Positions 1 through 10,028 of a stretch of 64,000 bases of DNA are shown one piece after another. The stretch lies in NCBI GenBank assembly GCA_019454045.1, contig SKCR01025337.1:1-64000 (forward strand), read 5' to 3'. A program made the translations under genes and the position numbers. The DNA comes from Zanthoxylum bungeanum (Eukaryota > Streptophyta > Magnoliopsida > Sapindales > Rutaceae). The first letter of the stretch is position 1; every line of letters starts with the position of its first letter. Below the pieces are notes generated by a model, which ran no database searches, was not told where the DNA came from, and worked only from the letters and a program-made list of their open reading frames with translations.

Positions 1-575
1 ATATATGAATTGTAATATGAAGACTCATATTTAATATTCTCTTATATTTGCGGGTATCTTGATTCTCTGTAAACAATCAAATCTTGGTTGCACTGTTAAT
101 AGTTTACCCATATTATATGAGAGAATAATTTAATTCTGAATTAATTATTGAAAAACTTTGTTACCGCGTTTATGGCTGATTTTATTTATTTGGCATAATT
201 GAGTACCTAATTGGACTTATTATAGACAAATATTATCACCGCCTTTATGGTTGTTTTCATATATTTTGACATAATTAATTCATTGAGTAAATTAACTGGG
301 TACTAATGAAAATTTAAATATTATAAAAAGTAATATTTATTTATATTTGAAATATTAAGAGTGGATATTCTAGCCCAATTATTTTAATTTATTGCTACAT
401 TTCAATTTAAAAATTATTCATCACTTCAATCAATTCAGTCTTTTTATTTTCACTCAAATTGTTATTTTATTTTACTAAATCTATTCCTTATGGATCGACC
501 CTAGACTTACTGTGTTATTTTATTACTTCGACACTCTTATACTTAGGAGTAAAAAACTACTTTATGAGTGTATCA
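1..575. repeat. Probable decayed LTR tail (truncated at window edge)
   Basis: AT-rich sequence with no reading frame. Two blocks of the form ACCGC(G/C)TTTATGG near 164 and 239, and a closing stretch with 'atggatcgaccc' ending near 'gtgtatca', resemble the layout of the solo LTR at 56692-58593. That LTR also has repeated ACCGCCTTTATGG blocks and a 'ccctgtgggatc' motif near its end. I infer that this is the 3' part of a related but diverged gypsy-type LTR whose start lies outside the window. No TSD can be checked. Confidence 0.35.
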
Positions 576-1246
576 ATTTACATATTAATGCAACCTCATT
601 AGCCCAAATCCCGAGCCTACAATAACTTTCCAGCACATATTCTTATTTGACCATTTCTGATTAAGTCCATAATTTAACTTCCAATGATATAACAATCATT
701 TAAAATAGCCTAAGTAAGTAAATTAATCATAATTTAAATCTAATTATATTTTTGAAACAATAATACATATAAATTGAATGTAACTAAAAATTAAGATTTA
801 GAGAACTAATTCTACGCAGAAGGATCGGGACAATATGTAGGAAGAGTCGGGGGGAAAAAGACATGCATTTTATTAAGCAAATGGGACCCGCAAGCCGTGA
901 CTTATGGCCACACATGATCCTCACATGCCGTGGCTTCTGCTCGTGCGTGAGCGCCACATGCCATCGAGAATCTAAATTTTCTAGTGGCCAATGTTGATGT
1001 TGCTTTCTTGGTCTCATTGCCGCCAATGTTTCATCAATCAAAATTCTAAATCAATGGGAAATCGAGAAAATCGATGAAAACTTCTTACCATGAAATCGCC
1101 AAAAATTGGTCGTTGTCAAAAAGCTTCCTTTGTTGAACTCTACACTTTCCTTAAATGACCCATTCAAAATTGACTCCAGATCGAACGGATCAAGGCAATT
1201 TAACCATTTTCCCTCTCTTTTCTCTCTCCTCTCTTTCTTTTTCGTT
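576..1246. other. Non-coding AT-rich spacer
   Basis: I recognise no gene or repeat here. The minus-strand frame over 784-1041 has no recognisable domain and no supporting context. The last 60 bases are pyrimidine-rich (CT tracts) and run up to the hAT insertion. Confidence 0.5.
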
Positions 1247-1254
1247 CTTTCTTC

Positions 1255-2252
1255 TAGGGGTGAGCAACGGTTCTGGGTCTACCCGGAACCGGTTGGAACC
1301 TGATCGGTTTTCCGGGTTTGGAATCGGAATCGGTTGTAATCGGGTAGGTTCTGGTTCCAAAAATGAAGGAACCGATTTTATCCGGGTAGGTTCCAATTCC
1401 AAAATGATCGGAACCGGAACCGGACCATGGAACCGGTTTTTGGAATCGAATATAGAATCGGTTTCACTACTATTTGAGTGGTAGCTGCATTCAAAAAATT
1501 TAGTTGATCTTTATGAGGCTTGTCATTGAAACCTTTTGGTACCTAATGACCTCTATTCTGTTGGTTGTTCTGGCAGATTCAAATTGTAGTTTTTGCATGC
1601 GCAGCTGCCTCATGACTTCTTTTGTGCATGATATGTCTGATATTTTTCGTTTAAATCTTGATCAAGCTCGTGTTTATGTTATATCTATGTAATGACGCCC
1701 GATACAATCACAGTAAATAGATTAATTTTCAAAATCTAATTCTTAGTCAGAAATCCAATTGCATCAGAATATTTCATATTATAATAACTGTAGAATTGAG
1801 TTTCTTTTTTAATTTTATGTTCACTTTCTTTTGCTAAACAAATATGACATCACATTTTTTTCCCGGGGCAAAATGATATTGTAGCTGCATTCAAAACCAA
1901 TAATAGGGTACCCTGCATTCAAAAAATGTAGTTGAAAACAGAAAGGGTAATGAGGCCGACGAGCATTAAAAGTCTAAAACTTCATTTTCTTCGTTCTTGA
2001 GCTTTCGCACTCCGATTTAGCCCCCGTTTTTTTCTACGAACTCGTATTTGAATGTAGTTTTCATTAAAATGTTTTAAAATAGGGTAATTCGGAATTGGAC
2101 CGGAACCGGACCGGAACCAGATTGGAACCGAATAATAGGGTATCCTGTTTAATTGGGTAGGTTCTGGTTCCACTTAGTGCGGAACCGAATTTTTCCGGGT
2201 AGGTTCCGGTTCCATGCGGAACCGGAACCGAAACCAATTTTGCTCACCCCTA
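1255..2252. mobile_element. Non-autonomous hAT-type DNA transposon, 998 bp
   Basis: The left end reads TAGGGGTGAGCA (1255-1266) and the right end TGCTCACCCCTA (2241-2252), a perfect 12-bp terminal inverted repeat. Both ends are flanked by the identical 8-bp target duplication CTTTCTTC (1247-1254 and 2253-2260). An 8-bp TSD with TIRs of the (C/T)AGGGGTG type is the hallmark of the hAT superfamily. About 180 bp inside each end are many copies of GGAACCGG / GGTTCCGG-like words in opposing orientation. These are the subterminal motifs expected to bind the transposase. The interior has no transposase frame, so movement would need a transposase in trans. The perfect TSD and TIRs suggest a fairly recent insertion. 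Confidence 0.9.
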
Positions 2253-2260
2253 CTTTCTTC

Positions 2261-2649
2261 TCTTTTCTTCTCTCTCACGGCCTCCTCTCTCTCCAAATGT
2301 GTAACAAGCCCACTTTAATAGAAACATGCACATTATCATTTCCACCCCTTACTTGTGTTTTCTTCCATATTTAATTAAGTTCACAAAATTTATTATTTTG
2401 GCCCTTAAATTTCCAACACAGGCTTAATAAAAAAAAATTAAATGCATCCTAAAAAATTAGGGTGATACAGGCTTTTAGTTATCTTTTTTTCATTATAGAG
2501 ATGCTATTTCTCTCATGATTTATAATATAAAACTGAATGCCTTGATTGAGCCTTAGTAAATCATTAGCCACAAAGCAACTAAGTTCGTGAAATACAGTGT
2601 AATTTATTACTTAGAATTTAGATTAATGTTGTTCATCATTGATGTGCAG
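2261..2649. other. Non-coding spacer and probable intron of the RER1 pseudogene
   Basis: AT-rich sequence with no recognisable gene. The segment immediately before 2650 ends in a splice-acceptor-like 'gatgtgcag', so at least its right part is probably intron or 5' UTR intron of the RER1-like pseudogene that follows. Confidence 0.4.
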
Positions 2650-2908
2650 GAAATTGTAAGCCTAAAATTTCATGCATTAGGACCGGGGGCTGATGCCGCT
2701 TCCTCTTGTGGAGAAGTGATTTTTGCGATGAGGTTTCAGTATTATCTGGATCGATCAACCCCACATCCCGTGCAGGGGGGATTGGAACTCTTGCTGCTGC
2801 GTCCATTTATTTGTTGCCTGTTTATTATATTTAAGGGTTTTACATTGTGACTTAAGATTTAGGAATCTATATTCCGCAGTTTTGAAGGTGCGTTTTTTGC
2901 GCCATCAG
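2650..2908 (+). pseudogene. RER1: RER1-like (ER retrieval receptor) pseudogene, 5' part
   Basis: RER1 is a four-span Golgi membrane protein that returns escaped ER membrane proteins to the ER. After an acceptor-like site (ends 2649) the sequence encodes a GADAASS-like N-terminal stretch, then FQYYLDRSTPHPVQ, the conserved RER1 sequence before the first membrane span. Immediately after it the frame slips. The following frame reads IGTLAAASIYLL and then, past stops, GFYIVT and LGIYI, all characteristic of the first two RER1 membrane segments. Stops and at least one frameshift make it non-functional. The copia element Copia-1 cuts it at 2914. The retained intron borders suggest a duplicated genomic copy, not a reverse-transcribed one. 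Recognition rests on family motifs I know; no alignment was run. Confidence 0.78.
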
Positions 2909-2913
2909 ATCTC

Positions 2914-3409
2914 TGTAGTAAATTCTTCAATTAATTCATTAATAAGGATATATATGTCATTTTGGATGTCAAAGGGGTGCATGAGAGGTTACAATCTTTG
3001 GAGGGTTGCAACCCACCCCAAGGGGTGTCCTATAGCACCCCTCTATGCCTTTATAAGAGGCTCTTTTATTCCAAATGGAAAATACAACAAATATCCAGTT
3101 TCAAAGGCAGTTTGTTTTCTTTTGTTTTGAGAGTGAGATCCACCATTTTCTGAGTTCGCATACTTGTTAAGGAGTGCTCCTTGAACAAGAAGTATCCAAA
3201 TTATCCTGGGAGAACATTGGCAATTCGAATCCGTAGAGCACCTGTGACGGGCCAATAAGTTCTTAAGGACAGAGAAATCTCGACTTGGATCTCTGTGTTT
3301 GTCATTTCTACCAGGTTTTTCTTGTTTCTCAAGTTCCATATTTATGTTCATAATTGAGATTTGATTGAGTGATGTATGCAAAATAGATTTACAACACTTT
3401 ATTCCAACA
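2914..3409 (+). repeat. Copia-1 5' LTR
   Basis: Begins TGTAGTAAATTC and ends TTCCAACA; matches 9226-9722. A TATA box (TATAAG, 3052-3057) lies about 140 bp in, so transcription probably starts near 3080. A C-rich/G-rich inverted pair (CCACCCC-AAGGGGTG near 3014-3027) precedes it. The segment 3253-3267 is complementary to the putative primer site just after the LTR. Confidence 0.93.
3253..3267 (+). promoter_or_regulatory. Copia-1 putative self-primer segment in the LTR
   Basis: CAATAAGTTCTTAAG is the exact reverse complement of 3412-3426. The next base, G3268, does not form a Watson-Crick pair with T3411, so the duplex would end at G3267, where a primer 3' end would be expected. The segment lies downstream of the inferred transcription start, so it would be present near the 5' end of the RNA. 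The same arrangement exists in Copia-2. The functional role is an inference. Confidence 0.5.
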
Positions 3410-3411
3410 AT

Positions 3412-3426
3412 CTTAAGAACTTATTG
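3412..3426 (+). promoter_or_regulatory. Copia-1 putative primer-binding site (non-tRNA type)
   Basis: CTTAAGAACTTATTG starts two bases after the LTR ends, the normal place for a primer-binding site. It does not match the initiator-Met complement used by Copia-3 in this same window. It pairs perfectly over 15 bases with 3253-3267 in the LTR. Confidence 0.5.
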
Positions 3427-4747
3427 ACCATTTGTGCTGTAAAATCTGATTTTTATGTGATTCATGTATACGTATTTAATTACTAAATTATAGAAAGGAA
3501 AAAATATATATATATATATGACCGGCGACATGCACCAGTAAATCATGCTTATTTTGCATCAGTACGTTTAAAAGGATAAATCGTTTTATGGTCTTATTTA
3601 GACACGAGAACTCATCATTAGATTCATTACAAATGATCTATGCCTCTCTACAGATTATGTCAAGAAAAAAAAATATACTTATCCAGAGATGCATCAAATA
3701 TAATTTGTTCTCATGATTCTCGCATACACATTTCATTTGTGATATGCAATCTGGAAAGAAATATTGGAAAAAAAAATAAATAGGACATGACTTTAAACTG
3801 ACAAAGTGTAATTCATGTTTGTTGTTGTCCTGTTTGTTGGGAAAAAACAAAATGGTTATTACAGTGGCGTTACTTTTGAAAAAATGAACTCACTTTTGAA
3901 TTTGGTTTATCTTTCAAAATCAAAGTTTATCAATTATTACAGTGCACAAATTGATATACACTCATATGAAAGTATGTGACCTTTCGACTTCCTAAAGTGC
4001 ACTCAATTTACTTTTTAAAATTTAATCACTTTTGAAACATTAAATTATTAATTGTCATGAGATACTGCAAGTTAATTTCATTAAGAAGATGTTTAGAAAC
4101 TTTGAAAAGTTGCGACTCTTAATTTAAATGATATAATGTTGTGTATAACACTATAATATTAGGTAATTCATAACTAGTTTTATATGATTAAATTTATTTA
4201 GAGGGTTGTGATTTTTGGATATAAACACATAAACAAGCTTTATGATAATGTTCACTGGAATATTGTATTTTTATTATTTTATTTATTTATTGTATATGTA
4301 TCTAATATCACACATGATTCTTATAAATGTTATAGAAAATGCAAATCACACATGATTCTTATACATGTTATAGAATATGCAATTAGCATTATAGAATAAA
4401 TGTAATTATATTAACTTAGTAAAATCATATACTGAATTTCATTAATCTTGGTAGTATAGATTTAAGTTATTATTAGGTTGTTCAATTATCACAAGCATAC
4501 ACATAGTGATAAAGTTGAATTTGATTATATGTTGTATAATTGGTTGAGAATTTAAAGTGTAATCATACACAAGAAATTTCATCCAATCTTGATTGACACT
4601 CACACATATCTACACATATCGTATATTATTTGTACAATTGAAGAAGTGTAATTCTGAGTTTGACAGAATATCACTTTGAACAAGATCATTCGTTGATCGT
4701 TGTCTTTCGTAGACTAATTGACCCCTATTGATTTCTACCAGTTACAA
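3427..4747 (+). other. Copia-1 5' leader, non-coding
   Basis: Long AT-rich leader with no coding frame. From about 4412 onward it matches the Copia-2 leader (from about 26665). The left part, about 3427-4411, has no counterpart there. A short (AT)n run lies near 3505-3520, and two direct copies of 'cacatgattcttata' lie near 4312 and 4348. Confidence 0.6.
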
Positions 4748-5101
4748 ATGGCTAGCGGAAACATCACCGTACCGGTCTCTCATGGAGAAAAGTCGGAGAA
4801 ATTTGGTGGGGCAAATTTCAAACAGTGGCAGAGCAAAATGCTGTTCTACTTGACAACTCTCCAGTTGGCTAAATTCCTCAAAGATCCTACGGGTCCTGTG
4901 GAGGGTGAATCTGAATTGGCCAAGGAAGAGCGAGAACAGACTTGGATGTCTGGAGACTTCTTATGCAAGAACTACATTTTGGGTGGTCTTGACAATACCC
5001 TGTACAATGTGTACCAAGACATGACTTCTGCGAAGATTCTCTGGGAATCTCTCGAGAAGAGGATGCCGGACAAAAGAAATTTGTCGTGGGTAGGTTCCTA
5101 G
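4748..5101 (+). pseudogene. Copia-1 gag, N-terminal part
   Basis: I chose ATG 4748 (MASGNITVPVSHGE) because the same start is conserved in Copia-2 at 27219; the frame upstream has no other ATG. The product is the N-terminal half of a copia-type Gag (UBN2-like), the RNA-binding shell protein. It includes a FKQWQSKMLFYL segment and a YKMV-type helix that continues in the next frame. Compared with Copia-2 (27531-27545), a 13-base deletion near 5056 destroys the frame and the protein ends at 5101. The remainder continues from 5086 in another frame. Confidence 0.85.
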
Positions 5102-6909
5102 ACTACAAGATGGTAGATTCAAGGATGGTGATGTCTCAGTTGGGTGAACTGCAGCTGATCATTCATGAAATACTGGATGAGGGTATGAAACTATGTGAGA
5201 TGTTTCAAGTTGCGGCCATAATTGAAAAGTTGCCTCCATCATGGAAGGACTTCAGGAGCTATCTGAAACATAAAAAGAAGCAGATGAGCCTTGAAGACCT
5301 TAGTGTTCGATTGAGAATCGAGGAGGACAACAGGATGTCCGAGAAGGCCAGCTACAAGACTATGGAGTCTAAGGCCAACATCATTGAGGGTGTGAAGGGT
5401 AACAAGAAAAGAAAGAACAATGGAGCTGATTCTTCGAACAAGAAGTTCAAGGGGAAATGCTACAACTGTGGAAAGAGCGGTCATATGTCAAAGGACTGCA
5501 GAAACAAGAAGTCTCAGGACAAGGGCAAGAAAAAGAAAAATGAGGCCCATGTCACTGAGGGTGAGCAGCTGACTGATGATATCTCAGAGATGGAACTATC
5601 AGCAGTGGTAACCGAAGCCAACGTAGTTGGGAATCCGAGGGAATGGTGGGTAGACACTGGGGCTACTCGTCATATCTGTGCAGATAGCAAAATGTTTTCC
5701 ATGTACCAGAAGGTCGATGGCGGCGATCATCTGACAATGGGAAACTCGTCTACCTCTCAGGTGGTTGGACAAGGCACAGTGGTTCTGAAGATGACATCAG
5801 GAAATGAGCTAACATTGAGAAATGTATTGCACGTTCCGGATATTCGGAAGAACTTGGTCTCAGGTTCTCTTCTAAGTAAGGCTGGTTTTAAGCTAGTATT
5901 TGTTTCTGATAAGTTTGTAATGACAAAGAATGATGTGTATGTAGGAAAAGGTTACCTAACTGAGGGCCTTTTCAAACTAAATGTAATGACTGTTAATCGT
6001 GCGAATAATAAAGCTAGTACTTTTGCTTATATTATTGAGTCACAAAATGTATGGCATGGGAGGTTAGGACATGTTAATTATGATACCATGCGTAAATTAA
6101 TTAACATGGACCTTATACCTAAAATTGCAATTGATAGCCAACATAAGTGTGAGGCATGCGTTGAAGCAAAAATGCATCGAACATCATTTCATTATGTTGA
6201 ACGCAGTTCTGAACCTTTAGAACTTGTACACACTGACGTGTGTGACATGAACATTGTGCAAACAAGAGGCGGTAAAAAGTACTTTGTCACTTTTATCGAT
6301 GACATCACAAGATTCTGCTATGTGTACTTGCTGAGAAGCAAAATAGAAGCTATTGAGAGCTTTGTACACTATAAGAGCGAAGTTGAAAATCAACTTGGCA
6401 AGAAAATCAAAAGAATCAAAAGTGATAGAGGTGGTGAATACGTTTCACCATTCGGTGAATATTGTTCTGTGCACGGAATTATTCACGAAACCACTGCTCC
6501 TTATTCTCCTCAACAGAATGGAATTGCGGAACGCAAAAACCGAACGTTGAAGGAAATGATGAACGCCATGTTGACAAGTTCGGGTCTACCCCAGAATTTG
6601 TGGGGGGAAGCCTTGCTTTCCGCGAACTATGTTCTAAACAAGCTTTCTCACAGAAGACTGGACAAGACACCATATGAGCTGTGGAAAGGTTTCGTACCTT
6701 CCTACAAATACCTAAAAGTGTGGGGGTGTCTTGCCAAAGTAAAGGTTCCTAAACCTAAGAATGTTAGAATAGGACCCAAAACTGTTGATTGTATATTCAT
6801 TGGATATGCTCACAACAGTAGTGCGTATCGATTCTTGGTACACATGTCGGAGATTCCTGACATCAATCCGAACATGTTAATTGAGTCAAGGTTTGCGACA
6901 TTTTTTTGA
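5086..6909 (+). pseudogene. Copia-1 gag C-terminus, protease and integrase
   Basis: One 607-codon open frame. Visible in order: Gag C-terminal helices; a CCHC zinc knuckle ([14 protein letters not shown], about residues 125-138); an aspartic protease active site [12 protein letters not shown] (about 188-199); the integrase HHCC zinc domain ([11 protein letters not shown] through CEACVEAK); and the integrase core with D in VHTDVCD, D in IKSDRGGEY and E in [12 protein letters not shown], the DD35E triad. The frame ends in 'catttttttgaag', where Copia-2 has one T fewer (38920). A one-base T insertion therefore separates integrase from RT. Function is known for the family: polyprotein processing and cDNA integration. 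Confidence 0.92.
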
Positions 6910-8647
6910 AGAGACGTTTCCTTATAAGGAAAGACAGAGAACTGAGTCTCTCAAAAGAACAGTTGATACTGTCAAGGACAGTGATCAGGCTGACCAAGAA
7001 TCAGATCAATGTGTAAATGCTGAGACAATCGAGCCTAGACGTAGCAAAAGAGCTAGAACGTCTAATTCGTTTGGTCCCAATTTTCTGACATACTTGTTAG
7101 AAAATGAGCCTCAAAGTTATAAAGAAGCTATGTCTTCTCCGGAGGCACCTCTTTGGAAAGAGGCTATTAACAGTGAGATTGATTCAATCCTACAGAACCA
7201 TACTTGGGAGTTGGTTGATCTTCCACCAGGTTGTAAGCCGCTGGGCTACAAATGGATATTCAAAAGGAAGATGAAAACGGATGGATCAATAGATAAGTAC
7301 AATGCGAGACTTGTCATAAAAGGTTATAGACAAAAGGAAGGCCTTGATTACTTTGACACCTATTCACCAGTGACTCGTATCACATCGATAAGAATGCTCA
7401 TAGCCATAGCAGCTATATTTGGTCTTGAAATACATCAAATGGATGTAAAGACGACATTCTTGAATGGTGAATTGGAAGAAGAGATTTACATGGAACAACC
7501 AGAAGGGTTTAGTGTTCCTGGACAAAAACAGAAGGTGTGCAAACTTGTAAAATCCTTGTACGGATTAAAACAAGCACCTAAACAATGGCATGAGAAATTT
7601 GACAAAGAAATGTTGTCAAGTGGGTTCAAAACCAATGAGTGTGATAAGTGTGTGTACACCAAATCAACTCAAAAATGATATGTCATTGTGTGTCTCTATG
7701 TAGACGATATGCTGATAATTGGTAGTAATCATGAAGTGATTCAGTCTACCAAAAACGTGTTATCCAGCAGATTTGATATGAAAGACTTGGGAGTAGCTGA
7801 TGTGATCCTAGGAATTAAGATTTCTAGGACATCAGACGGATATATATTATCTCAGACTCATTATATTGAGAAGATACTTGATAAATATGTCAAAGGGGAT
7901 CTAAATGTGGCTAGAACCCCTGTGGACCCAACTCTTCATCTATCAAAGAATACTGGTTCAAGCGTATCGCAATTAGAGTATTCGAGAATCATCGGAAGTC
8001 TGATGTATCTCACGAATTGCACACGACCTGATATCGCTCAAGCTGTGAATCGGCTAAGCAGATATACGAGCAATCCAGGACATAACCACTGGAAAGCCAT
8101 AGTAAGAGTTTTGAGGTATCTGAGAGAAACTTCAAAATATGGGCTACATTACGAGAGATATCTTGTTGTACTATAGGGATACAGCGATGCTAACTGGATA
8201 TCTGATATGGTGGATTCCAAATCCACGAGTGGATTTGTTTTCACACTTAGTAATGCAGCCGTGTCATGGAAACCCTCGAGGCAAACATGTATTGCTCAGT
8301 CTACTATGGAATCCGAGTTCATATCGTTAGACAAAACAACAGAAGAAGCAGAATGGCTTAGAAACTTCCTGGAGGATATTCCTAGTTGGCCCAAACCGGT
8401 GCCAGCGATTAGCATACATTGTGATAGCCAATCGGCTATTGGGAGAGCCCAAAATACAATGTATAATGGTAAGTCTCGACATATACGTCGGAGATATAAT
8501 ACCATACGTCAACTGCTCTCAAGTGGCATAATAACGATCGATTATGTTAAGTCGAAGGAAAACCTAGTGGATCCACTAACTAAAGGTTTACCTCGAGAGC
8601 AAGTTGAGAAGTCATCGAGGGGAATGGGCTTGAAGCCTATAATCTAA
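6881..8647 (+). pseudogene. Copia-1 reverse transcriptase and RNase H
   Basis: A single frame broken by two in-frame stops: TGA at 7676-7678, directly before [12 protein letters not shown], and TAG at 8174-8176, where Copia-2 has GAG (Glu). Before the first stop are the RT hallmarks: RLVIKGYRQKEGLDY, QMDVKTTFLNGELEEEIYME and VKSLYGLKQAPKQW. After it come the YVDD catalytic box, then RNase H from SDANWISD through STSGFVF, the MESEFISL segment and [11 protein letters not shown], ending LVDPLTKGL. The TGA is shared with Copia-2, so it predates both insertions. Reverse transcription of the element would need readthrough or trans supply. Confidence 0.92.
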
Positions 8648-9212
8648 GAATTTTCACTGTGGAAACCCAACCTAGTTGACTGGAGATCCCAAGATCTAGG
8701 TTCAAAAGGGACAACAGAAACTTTGTGCAATTCAAAACAAGCACTGAAGAGTTTTGTACTCTTTCCCATTCCGATAATGACGCTGAGTGTTGTCTGTCAT
8801 TGGTTAGGATAAGCTAAGGCTTTTAATGATCACTATATTAGGAGATGAGTCCTAATGGGGGTAAAGACAAATTACCTCTTCATAGTAGATCACCTATTTC
8901 AAGTAAGAAGTGAGGCCGCTTCCATGGGAATCTTTAAAGGCGGGTTACCCTAAAGTACTTGATGAATCTGGGACCGTTGTTCAGGGCTGAAATGAACACA
9001 ACCGTAGAACGGGAAAATGGTCGAATTAAAGCTGTGTGTTGGCAGTTGTCTTGGTTTACACCAACGACAGAACAGTTCAAGACTATGGGTCACTGGTTTG
9101 CCAAGTAAATCCGATTGTCATTCACTAGGAAAGGTTCAAGGCGAAAGCTACCTATTTCGATGCAGCTTTAGCTCACGGTATCTCTCTCACATGTCTGAAT
9201 GAATATTTGAAG
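8648..9212 (+). other. Copia-1 3' non-coding region
   Basis: No reading frame. About 560 bp is well conserved with Copia-2 (40654-41213) at the same position between RNase H and the polypurine tract, so it is part of the family's structure and not later spacer. Confidence 0.7.
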
Positions 9213-9225
9213 AATTGTGGGGGAT
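9213..9225 (+). promoter_or_regulatory. Copia-1 polypurine tract
   Basis: The purine-rich stretch 'aattgtgggggat' directly abuts the 3' LTR. Copia-2 has the equivalent 'aattatgggggat' at 41218-41230. It primes plus-strand DNA synthesis in LTR elements. Confidence 0.75.
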
Positions 9226-9722
9226 TGTAGTAAATTCTTCAATTAATTCATTAATAAGGATATATATGTCATTTTGGATGCCAAAGGGGTGCATGAGAGG
9301 TTACAATCCTTGGAGGGTTGCAACCCACCCCAAGGGGTGCCCTATAGCACCCCTCCATGCCTTTATAAGAGGCTCTTTTATTCCAAATGAAACATACAAC
9401 AAATATCCAGTTTCAAAGGCAGTTTGTTTTCTTTTATTTTGAGAGTGAGATCCACCATTTTCTGAGTTCGCATACTTGTTAAGGAGTGCTCATTGAACAA
9501 GAAGTATCCAAGTTATCCTGGGAGAACATTGGCAATTCTAATCCGTAGAGCACCTGTGACGGGGCCAATAAGTTCTTAAGGACAGAGAAATCTCAACTTG
9601 GATCTCTGTGTCCGTCATTTCTACCAGGTTTTTCTTGTTTCTCAAGTTCCATATTTATGTTCATAATTGAGATTTGATTGAGTGATGTATGCAAAATATA
9701 TTTACAACACTTTATTCCAACA
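9226..9722 (+). repeat. Copia-1 3' LTR
   Basis: Begins TGTAGTAAATTC and ends TTCCAACA, followed by the TSD ATCTC. It keeps the self-complement segment CAATAAGTTCTTAAG at 9566-9580. Near 3% different from the 5' LTR by eye. Confidence 0.93.
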
Positions 9723-9727
9723 ATCTC

Positions 9728-9942
9728 CTAGGTCAATTATTCGTTTTGGATACACGACGTAGGTACTTATAACTACTCTTTGATCTCGCATGGCTTTATT
9801 CTCATAAGGGATCTCATCCATATGCGTGTGATTGTTGGGCTTATAACCTACCCCACATTATTATTTCACATCCATATGCGTGTGATTGTTGGGCTTATAA
9901 TTGGGAATATGAACCATGGACTTCCTCCATATATGAGTCTCA
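9728..9942. repeat. RER1 pseudogene interior with a 54-bp tandem duplication
   Basis: Lies between the Copia-1 insertion point and the next recognisable RER1 exon. About 32 bases beginning 'catccatatgcgtgtgat' occur at 9815 and again at 9869, an offset of 54 bp. No RER1 motif can be read with confidence here. The stretch is probably decayed exon and intron sequence. Confidence 0.5.
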
Positions 9943-10028
9943 TGGATTGTTCTCTTTGTCCTTGCAATGAAGCGCCAAATCTACACATGATTAAGTATGG
10001 ATATGTTTCATTCAGCTTCGGGAAGCAG
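9943..10028 (+). pseudogene. RER1: RER1-like pseudogene, 3' exon
   Basis: Encodes WIVLFVLAMKRQI, then (after a small frame slip) HMIKYGYVSFSFGKQ. These are the last membrane span and cytosolic tail motif of RER1 proteins, HMIKY(K)Y(V)PFSFGKQ in the family. A splice donor GTAAAA follows directly at 10029, which matches a conserved coding-intron position and argues against a processed copy. Together with 2650-2908 this shows that Copia-1 landed inside an RER1-like gene copy. The middle of the gene is decayed or deleted. Confidence 0.8.

Larger units (their letters stand above)
2914..9722 (+). mobile_element. Copia-1: full-length Ty1-copia retrotransposon, 6.8 kb
   Basis: The element has LTRs of 496 and 497 bp that begin TG and end CA, and a perfect 5-bp target duplication ATCTC (2909-2913 and 9723-9727). 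Order: 5' LTR, leader, gag, protease, integrase, RT, RNase H, 3' non-coding, polypurine tract, 3' LTR. Integrase upstream of RT is the copia order. By eye the two LTRs differ at about 14 positions plus one indel, near 3%, so the insertion is moderately young. It sits inside the RER1-like pseudogene. The usual TGGTATCAGAGC primer site is missing after the 5' LTR; see the self-complementary segments. gag and pol are frameshifted and carry stops, so the copy is not autonomous. Confidence 0.95.

Noticed and set aside
784..1041. 85-codon minus-strand frame
   Set aside because: No similarity to a known family that I can see, no splice or promoter context; probably chance.
1106..1484. Overlapping plus- and minus-strand frames with Gly/Asn/Arg-rich repeats
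   Set aside because: They are translations of the GGAACCGG subterminal repeats of the hAT element.
3225..3260. tRNA-like T-loop phrase 'ttcgaatcc' in the copia LTRs
   Set aside because: No acceptor or anticodon stem can be formed around it; it is conserved LTR sequence, not a tRNA gene.
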